11,904 nucleotides of DNA from positions 1-11,904 of the forward strand of contig JBKEDH010000082.1 in assembly GCA_047975295.1 (NCBI GenBank). Reading direction: 5' to 3'. Position 1 is the first letter of the stretch. Every line of letters begins with the position of its first letter. The stretch comes from JBKEDH01 sp047975295. Its GTDB lineage: Bacteria; Bacteroidota; Bacteroidia; Flavobacteriales; Flavobacteriaceae. Made by a program: the position numbers and the translations under genes. The notes beneath the pieces are model-generated. The model had not been told where the DNA came from. It did no database searches and saw only the letters and a program-made list of their open reading frames with translations. Shown here piece by piece: positions 6,295 through 11,904 of the stretch.

Positions 6295-7701
6295 ATGGGA
6301 ATAATTAATACCGAAATCAAACAAAAAACCATTAAAAACGAAATCTCTTTAACGGGAGTTGGTTTGCATACAGGAAAAAATGTTTCTTTAACTTTCAAAC
6401 CGGCTCAGGCCAATTTTGGTTTTGCCTTTAAGCGTAACGATTTGGAAGGTGCTCCCATTATCGAAGCCGATGCCAATTACGTAACCAACACACAACGGGG
6501 TACTTGTTTAGAAAAAAATGGTGTAATTATACAGACCACCGAACATGTTTTGGCCGCCTTAATCGGTTTGGATATCGATAACGTTTTAATTGAATTGAGT
6601 GCTTCCGAACCACCGATAATGGACGGTTCGTCTAAATTTTTTGTTGAAGCTTTGGAGCAGGCCGAAATAGTAGAATTGGACGCCTTTAGGGAAGAATATG
6701 AGGTTACCGAGGTAATGTCTTATACCGACGAAGATTCGGGAAGTGAAATCTTGATTATGCCCGCAAAAGAGTATCAAGTGACTACCATGGTCGATTTCGG
6801 GACAAAAGTTCTCGGTACCCAAAATGCAACTTTAAACCAGATTTCCGATTTTAAAAAAGATATATCGAATGCCAGAACCTTCAGTTTTTTGCATGAAATT
6901 GAAATGCTTTTGGAACATGGTTTAATAAAAGGTGGCGATTTAAACAACGCCATTGTTTATGTCGATAAAGCCTTATCGGCCGAAACCATGGAAAAACTCA
7001 AGAAAGCTTTTAACAAAGATAATATTGCGGTTAAGCCCAATGGTATTTTGGATAATTTAACCTTACATTACCCCAATGAAGCCGCAAGACATAAATTACT
7101 TGATGTGTTGGGCGATTTGGCACTAATAGGCACAAGAATAAAAGGAAAGGTAATAGCCAACAAACCGGGACATTTTGTAAACACACAGTTTGCAAAAAAA
7201 ATGGCTAAGGTTATTAAAAATGAAAGACGTAATAACGTTCCTAATATCGATTTGAACCAAGAGCCATTAATGGACATTACCAAAATTATGGACATGTTGC
7301 CGCACCGACAACCGTTTTTATTGATAGATAAGGTGTTCGAGCTTTCCGATTCGCATGTAACCGCCATAAAAAACGTAACTATGAACGAAACGTTTTTTGC
7401 AGGGCATTTTCCGGGAGCACCCGTAATGCCCGGTGTATTAATTGTCGAGGCTATGGCACAAACGGGGGGTATATTGGTTTTAAGTACTGTGCCCGATCCG
7501 GAAAATTACCTAACGTTTTTTATGAAAATGGACAATGTTAAATTCAAACAAAAAGTTTCGCCAGGTGATACCCTGATTTTTAAATGTACATTGATAACAC
7601 CAATACGCCGTGGTATTTGCCACATGCAAGGATATGCCTATGCCAACGGAAAATTATGTGCGGAAGCCGAACTAATGGCGCAAATTTCAAAAGTTAAATA
7701 A
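6295..7701 (+). CDS. lpxC/fabZ: Bifunctional LpxC deacetylase / FabZ 3-hydroxyacyl-ACP dehydratase
   Basis: A single 468-residue frame covers two enzymes. Residues 1 to about 305 are LpxC, the zinc-dependent UDP-3-O-acyl-GlcNAc deacetylase and committed step of lipid A synthesis. Zinc and catalytic residues are visible: Glu83-His84 in TEHV, His266 and Asp270 in RHKLLDVLGD, and His293 in KPGHF. Residues about 325-468 are FabZ, which dehydrates 3-hydroxyacyl-ACP: DMLPHRQPFLLID (333-345), catalytic His371 in GHFPGAPVMPG and Glu385 in VEAMAQTGG. A linker of about 20 residues (IKNERRNNVPNIDLNQEP) joins them, with no stop or frameshift. Both active sites look complete. The two enzymes compete for the same 3-hydroxyacyl pool, so the fusion fixes their ratio. 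This fusion is known in Bacteroidota. lpxA starts 6 nt downstream. Confidence 0.97.
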   Translation: MGIINTEIKQKTIKNEISLTGVGLHTGKNVSLTFKPAQANFGFAFKRNDLEGAPIIEADANYVTNTQRGTCLEKNGVIIQTTEHVLAALIGLDIDNVLIELSASEPPIMDGSSKFFVEALEQAEIVELDAFREEYEVTEVMSYTDEDSGSEILIMPAKEYQVTTMVDFGTKVLGTQNATLNQISDFKKDISNARTFSFLHEIEMLLEHGLIKGGDLNNAIVYVDKALSAETMEKLKKAFNKDNIAVKPNGILDNLTLHYPNEAARHKLLDVLGDLALIGTRIKGKVIANKPGHFVNTQFAKKMAKVIKNERRNNVPNIDLNQEPLMDITKIMDMLPHRQPFLLIDKVFELSDSHVTAIKNVTMNETFFAGHFPGAPVMPGVLIVEAMAQTGGILVLSTVPDPENYLTFFMKMDNVKFKQKVSPGDTLIFKCTLITPIRRGICHMQGYAYANGKLCAEAELMAQISKVK

Positions 7702-7707
7702 AAAAAT

Positions 7708-8493
7708 ATGAATCAACCACTTGCATACGTTCACCCAGGGGCTAAAATTGCCAAAAATGTAGTGATAGAACCTTTTGCGACCATTCATAATAATGTGGTA
7801 ATAGGAGAGGGAACTTGGATTGGCAGCAATGTAACCATTATGGAAGGTGCTCGTATTGGTAAAAACTGTAATATTTTTCCGGGGGCTGTGATTTCGGCTA
7901 TTCCTCAGGATTTAAAATATAACGATGAAGATACAACGGTAGAAATTGGTAATAACGTTACCATTCGCGAATGTGTTACCATTAACCGTGGCACAACCGA
8001 TAGGATGAAGACCGTTATTGGCGATAATTGCCTTATTATGGCCTATTGCCACGTTGCACACGATTGTATTGTGGGTAAAAACTGTATTTTCTCAAATAGT
8101 AGTACACTTGCCGGACATATAAATGTTGGCGATTATGTGGTTTTGGCCGGTATGGCAGCCGTACATCAATTTGTATCCATAGGTCACCATGCTTTTGTAA
8201 CAGGAGGTTCTTTAGTGCGTAAGGATGTCCCGCCTTATGTAAAAGCAGCCCGCGAACCGCTTTCTTATGTAGGTATTAATTCGGTTGGATTGAGGCGTCG
8301 TGGATTTTCTTCCGAAAAAATAAGGGAAATACAGGACATATACAGAATCCTGTACCAAAAAAATAACAACAACACCCAAGCAGCCGAAATTATCGAAGCC
8401 GAAATGGAAGCTACGCCCGAACGAGACGAAATCCTTCAGTTTATAAAAGATTCGCAACGGGGTATTATGAAAGGCTATTTCAAATCAAATTAA
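7708..8493 (+). CDS. lpxA: UDP-GlcNAc 3-O-acyltransferase LpxA
   Basis: LpxA performs the first step of lipid A synthesis, 3-O-acylation of UDP-GlcNAc from 3-hydroxyacyl-ACP, as a cytoplasmic trimer. The 261 residues match the family length. The hexapeptide beta-helix (about 1-190) carries the signature IPQDLKY (65-71), catalytic His118 in VAHDC, LAGH (134-137) and AVHQF (151-155). The helical C-terminal domain begins at about VGLRRRGFS (193-201). The position aligned by eye with the E. coli acyl-length ruler Gly173 is a glycine here (Gly166, in TGGS). That is compatible with long hydroxyacyl chains and unlike the bulky residue found in C10-specific enzymes. It sits 6 nt after lpxC/fabZ and 23 nt before efp. 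Confidence 0.96.
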   Translation: MNQPLAYVHPGAKIAKNVVIEPFATIHNNVVIGEGTWIGSNVTIMEGARIGKNCNIFPGAVISAIPQDLKYNDEDTTVEIGNNVTIRECVTINRGTTDRMKTVIGDNCLIMAYCHVAHDCIVGKNCIFSNSSTLAGHINVGDYVVLAGMAAVHQFVSIGHHAFVTGGSLVRKDVPPYVKAAREPLSYVGINSVGLRRRGFSSEKIREIQDIYRILYQKNNNNTQAAEIIEAEMEATPERDEILQFIKDSQRGIMKGYFKSN

Positions 8494-8516
8494 TATAAAA
8501 AGAATAAAAAGTAAAT

Positions 8517-9083
8517 ATGGCAACAACAAGCGATATTAGAAATGGATTATGTATAAGGTATAATAACGATATTTATAAAATTATCGAGTTTTTACACGTA
8601 AAACCGGGTAAGGGGCCTGCTTTTGTACGTACCAAACTAAAAAGTGTTACCACAGGAAAAGTATTGGACAATACATTTTCGGCAGGTCATAAATTGGAGG
8701 ATGTTCGTGTAGAAACCCATAAATTCCAATATTTATATAACGATGGCGAATTTTATCATTTTATGAATGAAGAAGATTTTACGCAAATCCAATTACGAGA
8801 ATCGGTTTTGGACAATCCCGGACTAATGAAAGAGGGCGAAGTGGTAACCGTGATTATTAATACTGAAGACAATATGCCACTATCGGTTGAAATGCCTGCA
8901 AGCGTTATTTTAGAAGTAACCGCTACCGAACCGGGCGTAAAAGGCAATACGGCAACCAACGCCACCAAGCCGGCAACAGTTGAAACAGGTGCTACAGTTA
9001 ACGTGCCGTTATTTATAAATGAAGGTGATAAAATTAAGGTCGAAACCGAAAAAGGCACTTACAAAGAACGGGTAAAAGAGTAA
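8517..9083 (+). CDS. efp: Translation elongation factor P
   Basis: EF-P binds between the ribosomal P and E sites and relieves stalling at polyproline stretches. The 188-residue protein has the three-domain length of the family. The N-terminal KOW-like domain carries the exposed loop HVKPGKGPAF (27-36), with Lys32 at the tip. This is the residue that is post-translationally modified in E. coli (Lys34 there), so a lysine-type rather than an arginine-type (EarP) modification is expected. The middle domain includes the FMNEEDF block (82-88) and the C-terminal OB domain ends with VPLFINEGDKIKVETEKGTY. No modification enzyme is encoded in the window. Its position between lpxA and a second lpxD gene, 23 and 6 nt away, suggests the same transcript. 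Confidence 0.97.
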   Translation: MATTSDIRNGLCIRYNNDIYKIIEFLHVKPGKGPAFVRTKLKSVTTGKVLDNTFSAGHKLEDVRVETHKFQYLYNDGEFYHFMNEEDFTQIQLRESVLDNPGLMKEGEVVTVIINTEDNMPLSVEMPASVILEVTATEPGVKGNTATNATKPATVETGATVNVPLFINEGDKIKVETEKGTYKERVKE

Positions 9084-9089
9084 TATTAC

Positions 9090-10028
9090 GTGAAGTTTCC
9101 GACCCCACATACCCTAAAACAAGTAGCGCAACTTATTGGTTGTAACTATATTGGAAATGACGATTTTCCTGTGCTTGGCATGAACGAAATCCACGTTGTG
9201 GAACCGGGCGATATTGTATTTGTGGACCACCCTAAATACTACGATAAAGCCCTAAGTTCGGCGGCAACCGTTATCTTAATCAATAAAGAAGTGGAATGTC
9301 CAAAGGGTAAAGCGCTTTTAATAAGCGGCGATCCTTTTCGAGATTTTAACAAGCTAACCGAACATTTCAAGCCTTTTAAATCGGCATCCGCTTCAATATC
9401 TAAAACAGCCAAAGTAGGCGAAGGAACGGTAATACAACCCAATACTTTTGTTGGACATGATGTAACTATTGGAAAAAATTGTTTTATCCATTCCAATGTT
9501 AGTATCTACGACGATATCATTATTGGTGATAATGTTACCATTCATGCCGGAACGGTTTTGGGTGCCAATGCCTTTTACTATAAAAACCGTCCGGAAGGTT
9601 TCGACAGGTTAAAGTCCTGTGGTCGCGTGGTTATAGAAAATAATGTCGATATAGGTGCTTCTTGTACTATCGACAGAGGCGTAACGGGTGATACAACGAT
9701 AAAAGAAGGTACAAAAATAGACAACTTGGTGCAAATAGGTCACGATACTGTAATTGGTAAAAAATGTTTAATTGCTTCGCAAGTGGGTATTGCCGGTTGT
9801 GTGGTGGTTGAAGATGAAGTTGCCATTTGGGGACAAGTTGGTATTTCCAGTGGTATTACCATAGGAAAAAAAGCAGTACTTTTTGCTCAAGCGGGCATAA
9901 GTAAAACCTTGGAAGGTGGTAAAACCTATTTTGGTTCTCCAGCCGAAGATATCCGTAAAAAATATAAAGAATTGGCAACAATACGACAGTTACCGGAATT
10001 GTTAAACCAATTGAAAAGCAAAAAATAA
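9090..10028 (+). CDS. LpxD paralogue, hexapeptide-repeat acyltransferase
   Basis: The 312-residue protein has the same layout as LpxD: an N-terminal domain (about 1-100, with DIVFVDHPKYY), hexapeptide beta-helix repeats (about 102-275) and a short helical tail. His218 in VQIGHDTVIG aligns with the catalytic His of LpxD. At the second conserved His, where the upstream lpxD reads GIVGHLKIG, this protein reads GISSGITIG, so that histidine is absent. The insert YYKNRPEGFDRLKSCG (163-178) also differs from the LpxD equivalent FGYAPNQDGGYNKVPQTG. It is shorter than the upstream lpxD product (336 aa). It is usually annotated as a UDP-3-O-(3-hydroxymyristoyl)glucosamine N-acyltransferase, but substrate or acyl donor may differ. 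The GTG start at 9090 lies 6 nt after efp; no in-frame alternative fits the conserved N-terminus better. Position in the lipid A cluster supports an envelope role. Confidence 0.85.
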   Translation: MKFPTPHTLKQVAQLIGCNYIGNDDFPVLGMNEIHVVEPGDIVFVDHPKYYDKALSSAATVILINKEVECPKGKALLISGDPFRDFNKLTEHFKPFKSASASISKTAKVGEGTVIQPNTFVGHDVTIGKNCFIHSNVSIYDDIIIGDNVTIHAGTVLGANAFYYKNRPEGFDRLKSCGRVVIENNVDIGASCTIDRGVTGDTTIKEGTKIDNLVQIGHDTVIGKKCLIASQVGIAGCVVVEDEVAIWGQVGISSGITIGKKAVLFAQAGISKTLEGGKTYFGSPAEDIRKKYKELATIRQLPELLNQLKSKK

Positions 10029-10062
10029 TACAAAGCGTCGTAAAAAGTACAATCAAAAAAAG

Positions 10063-10070
10063 TATTTTTG
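10063..10070 (+). promoter_or_regulatory. Bacteroidota-type -7 box (TATTTTTG) upstream of sucD
   Basis: TATTTTTG is an exact TAnnTTTG match in the 69-nt gap between the lpxD paralogue and sucD, ending 27 nt before the ATG at 10098. It is followed by the A-rich leader (AAATAGAAATAAA) typical of Bacteroidota genes. It suggests sucD is at least partly independent of the lipid A cluster. It also argues against a start at 10068, which overlaps the box. Confidence 0.5.
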
Positions 10071-10097
10071 CGTAGCTTTACCCAAAATAGAAATAAA

Positions 10098-10970
10098 ATG
10101 AGTGTTTTAGTAAACAAAAATTCAAAAATAATAGTTCAGGGCTTTACAGGAAGCGAAGGTACTTTCCATGCCAGCCAAATGATTGAATATGGCACCAACG
10201 TTGTAGGAGGTGTAACACCTGGAAAAGGAGGGCAGACCCATTTGGATAAACCCGTTTTTAATACGGTAAAAGAAGCCGTTGATCAAGTAGGTGCCGATAC
10301 GACCATTATTTTTGTACCGCCCGCATTTGCTGCCGATGCCATTATGGAAGCTGCCGATGCAGGGATAAAAGTGATTATTACGATTACCGAAGGTATTCCT
10401 GTTGCCGATATGATTACGGCTTCAAACTACATAAAGGATAAAGATTGCCGTTTAATCGGCCCTAACTGTCCGGGTGTTATTACTCCGGGCGAAGCAAAAG
10501 TAGGTATTATGCCCGGCTTTGTGTTTAAACAAGGGAAAGTAGGTATTGTTTCCAAATCGGGAACTCTAACTTACGAGGCTGCCGACCAAGTAGTAAAACA
10601 AGGATTAGGTATTACAACAGCCATAGGTATTGGTGGCGACCCCATTATCGGTACCACGACAAAAGAAGCTGTAGAACTTTTAATAAACGATCCCGAAACC
10701 CAAGCTGTGGTAATGATTGGTGAAATTGGCGGACAATTGGAAGCCGATGCCGCAAATTGGTATAAGGAAAGTGGCAGTAAAAAACCAATTGTAGGTTTTA
10801 TTGCCGGCGAAACAGCTCCTGCAGGACGTACTATGGGACATGCCGGAGCCATTGTTGGTGGTAGCGACGATACGGCACAGGCTAAAAAGAAAATTATGCG
10901 TGCCTGTGGTATCCATGTAGTCGATTCGCCTGCCGAAATAGGTAAAAAGGTAGCTGAAGTTTTAGGGTAA
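10098..10970 (+). CDS. sucD: Succinyl-CoA synthetase (ADP/GDP-forming) alpha subunit
   Basis: SucD pairs with SucC to interconvert succinyl-CoA and succinate with substrate-level phosphorylation in the TCA cycle. The ATG at 10098 gives 290 residues, matching the E. coli subunit (289). The frame is open further upstream to a possible TTG at 10068, but that would overlap the promoter-like box and add ten residues absent from the family. Visible signatures are the N-terminal CoA-binding GFTGSEGTFH (15-24), GGVTPGKGG (37-45), PNCPGVI (122-128), SKSGTLTYE (152-160) and the phosphohistidine region GRTMGHAGAIVGG with His248 (E. coli His246). sucC is not in the window, as is common in Bacteroidota where the two are unlinked. 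A terminator lies 79 nt downstream. Confidence 0.97.
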   Translation: MSVLVNKNSKIIVQGFTGSEGTFHASQMIEYGTNVVGGVTPGKGGQTHLDKPVFNTVKEAVDQVGADTTIIFVPPAFAADAIMEAADAGIKVIITITEGIPVADMITASNYIKDKDCRLIGPNCPGVITPGEAKVGIMPGFVFKQGKVGIVSKSGTLTYEAADQVVKQGLGITTAIGIGGDPIIGTTTKEAVELLINDPETQAVVMIGEIGGQLEADAANWYKESGSKKPIVGFIAGETAPAGRTMGHAGAIVGGSDDTAQAKKKIMRACGIHVVDSPAEIGKKVAEVLG

Positions 10971-11049
10971 CTTTTTTTAATGGGTTCGTTAGCTTACCAG
11001 TCTAAACAAGGTTAAGAATCTAAAAATGGTTTATATTACTAAACTAAGT

Positions 11050-11084
11050 AAACCTCAAAGGTTTTTTAAAAATCTTTGAGGTTT
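11050..11084. terminator. Intrinsic terminator downstream of sucD
   Basis: An exact 11-bp stem, AAACCTCAAAG (11050-11060) and CTTTGAGGTTT (11074-11084), encloses a 13-nt AT-only-plus-G loop that can extend the pairing. The tail GGTTGTTATTATA is only moderately U-rich. The AAACCTC/GAGGTTT core is the same as in the hairpin at 93-153, which supports a shared terminator design in this genome. Confidence 0.75.
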
Positions 11085-11200
11085 GGTTGTTATTATAAGG
11101 GTATGCGATTAGTGTTGGGATTTCCTATAAAAGAAATACTGCTTACAATTTTTTCCGATTTAACCACAAGTCTTGGATTAGAAGTAATTAAATTAATGGA

Positions 11201-11632
11201 ATGGAAATAGGAACCTTCTTTATTGTTATAATGCTTTTTTCTATTCCTGGGGTAATTCTATTTTATAGCGGTATTAAAATTTTACTTAAAAACAAGCATA
11301 TAAAGAAAAATGGTATTAAAACGACTGCAGTAATAATTGATATTGTAAAATATACAGATAGAAGTTCTCATGATTCTGGAACTAATATATCTACCTATCC
11401 TATTATTGAATTTATGTCTATTGATAAAGAAAGAATAACTTCTAAGTTAAAGGAAGGTAAAGGAAATTATTTAATAGGAGATAAAGTGGGGGTCATCTAC
11501 TTAAAGAATGAAGATAAATATGATATTATAACAAATGAAAATTTATGGCGTATCAAATTCCCGTTAGGAATGATTGTAGTTGGTTTTATTATTTTATTGG
11601 TTATCGCTTTAACTATAATATATAGAATTTAA
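11201..11632 (+). CDS. DUF3592-like small membrane protein
   Basis: The 143-residue protein has a membrane segment at about residues 5-28, a soluble middle of about 90 residues predicted to be beta-rich, and a second membrane segment at about 120-141. The middle reads NGIKTTAVIIDIVKY (37-51), TYPIIEF (65-71) and IGDKVGVIYLKNEDKYDII (92-110). That is the 'G..T.A.I...YP.IEF...G..V.V.Y.....' pattern of DUF3592 proteins. Function of the family is unknown. The ATG at 11201 precedes the first helix directly; an ATG at 11196 in another frame stops at once. Base composition looks AT-richer than the lipid A cluster. The VanW-family gene follows after 24 nt on the same strand and may be co-transcribed. 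Confidence 0.75.
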   Translation: MEIGTFFIVIMLFSIPGVILFYSGIKILLKNKHIKKNGIKTTAVIIDIVKYTDRSSHDSGTNISTYPIIEFMSIDKERITSKLKEGKGNYLIGDKVGVIYLKNEDKYDIITNENLWRIKFPLGMIVVGFIILLVIALTIIYRI

Positions 11633-11656
11633 AAAGATTATAACTATCATTTAAAA

Positions 11657-11904
11657 ATGTCGAGACCAAAAAAATTACTATCTCAAAGACATCCTATTTT
11701 TTATTTTCTATCTGTTTGGGAAAAAAGAATTAGGAGAAGATTATTATGGCTTTTTGACAACAAGAAATATACAAATTCAAAACAAAATGAAAAGTTAGAA
11801 TATCGAGTAAAAAAACATCAATCAAAACTTTTAAAAAAACTTGGAGAAACAGATATGGTTCTTCAATATAATAAAATAGACAATCTTAAATTGGTTGTAG
11901 AAAA
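11657..11904 (+). CDS. VanW-family protein, N-terminal part (cut by window end)
   Basis: An ATG at 11657 opens a frame that runs off the window after 82 codons. The product starts MSRPKKLLSQRHPIFYF and continues through LEYRVKKHQSKLLKKLGETD and MVLQYNKIDNLKLVVE. This is the conserved N-terminus of VanW-family proteins ('YRVxKHQSxLxRKLGxxDMxLQxNKxxNLKxAxxK'). The family is named for an accessory gene of vanB-type vancomycin-resistance clusters, but chromosomal homologues are widespread and their biochemical role is unknown. Nothing here indicates glycopeptide resistance. No signal peptide is seen in the visible part. It lies 24 nt after the DUF3592-like gene. Confidence 0.8.
   Translation, partial: MSRPKKLLSQRHPIFYFLSVWEKRIRRRLLWLFDNKKYTNSKQNEKLEYRVKKHQSKLLKKLGETDMVLQYNKIDNLKLVVE

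Noticed and set aside
10068..10097. Ten-residue N-terminal extension of SucD
   Set aside because: It overlaps the TAnnTTTG box and is absent from the family; the ATG at 10098 gives the standard length.
11103..11210. A 35-codon plus-strand ORF (starts MRLVLGFPIKEILL) before the DUF3592-like gene
   Set aside because: No recognised family, no clear promoter, and it runs into the next gene; it may be chance.
11657..11904. Vancomycin-resistance cluster
   Set aside because: Only a VanW-family N-terminus is present, with no van regulatory or ligase genes; chromosomal VanW homologues are common.
1..11904. CRISPR array, tRNA, rRNA or defence island
   Set aside because: No regularly spaced repeats, no cloverleaf or rRNA signature and no recognised defence gene were seen on either strand.

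Overview
The window looks like chromosome of an AT-rich member of Bacteroidota, most probably class Flavobacteriia. The basis is gene content and order (porX, tsaE, an LpxC-FabZ fusion, two lpxD-type genes flanking lpxA and efp, then sucD). Promoter-like TAnnTTTG boxes and A-rich leaders in place of Shine-Dalgarno sites point the same way. No rRNA, tRNA, CRISPR array, phage or plasmid function is visible.

Layout. (1) 1-153: the last 24 codons of an unrecognised plus-strand gene, closed by a perfect 28-bp hairpin. (2) 154-1034: an insertion-sequence graveyard. It holds an IS1-type transposase N-terminus (plus strand), abutted by an internally deleted IS3-family orfA/orfB remnant (minus strand), followed by AT-rich DNA with nothing recognisable. 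(3) 1035-1662, minus strand: a 47-aa predicted exported peptide, missed by length-limited ORF calling, overlapping the start of a four-helix membrane protein by 59 nt. (4) 1843-3880, minus strand: porX (response regulator fused to a PglZ phosphatase-like domain, type IX secretion regulator family) followed by tsaE (tRNA t6A synthesis ATPase). (5) 3966-10028, plus strand: an HD phosphohydrolase, then a tight cluster lpxD - lpxC/fabZ - lpxA - efp - lpxD paralogue. (6) 10098-10970: sucD, with its own promoter-like box and a downstream terminator. (7) 11201-end: a small DUF3592-like membrane protein and the N-terminus of a VanW-family protein cut by the window edge.

How the genes fit together. 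LpxA, LpxC and LpxD perform the first three steps of lipid A synthesis. FabZ, fused to LpxC, draws on the same 3-hydroxyacyl-ACP pool for phospholipid synthesis, so the fusion fixes the two competing activities at 1:1. EF-P is co-directional and only 6-23 nt from its neighbours. SucD (TCA cycle), TsaE (tRNA modification) and PorX (secretion regulation) are core functions that happen to be neighbours.

Most of the window is conserved core genome, and I see no convincing novel defence or mobile system. The items most worth a second look are the overlapping small-peptide/membrane-protein pair, the lpxD paralogue lacking the second conserved histidine, and the layered IS remnants. Functional calls rest on motif recognition by eye; no database search was run.
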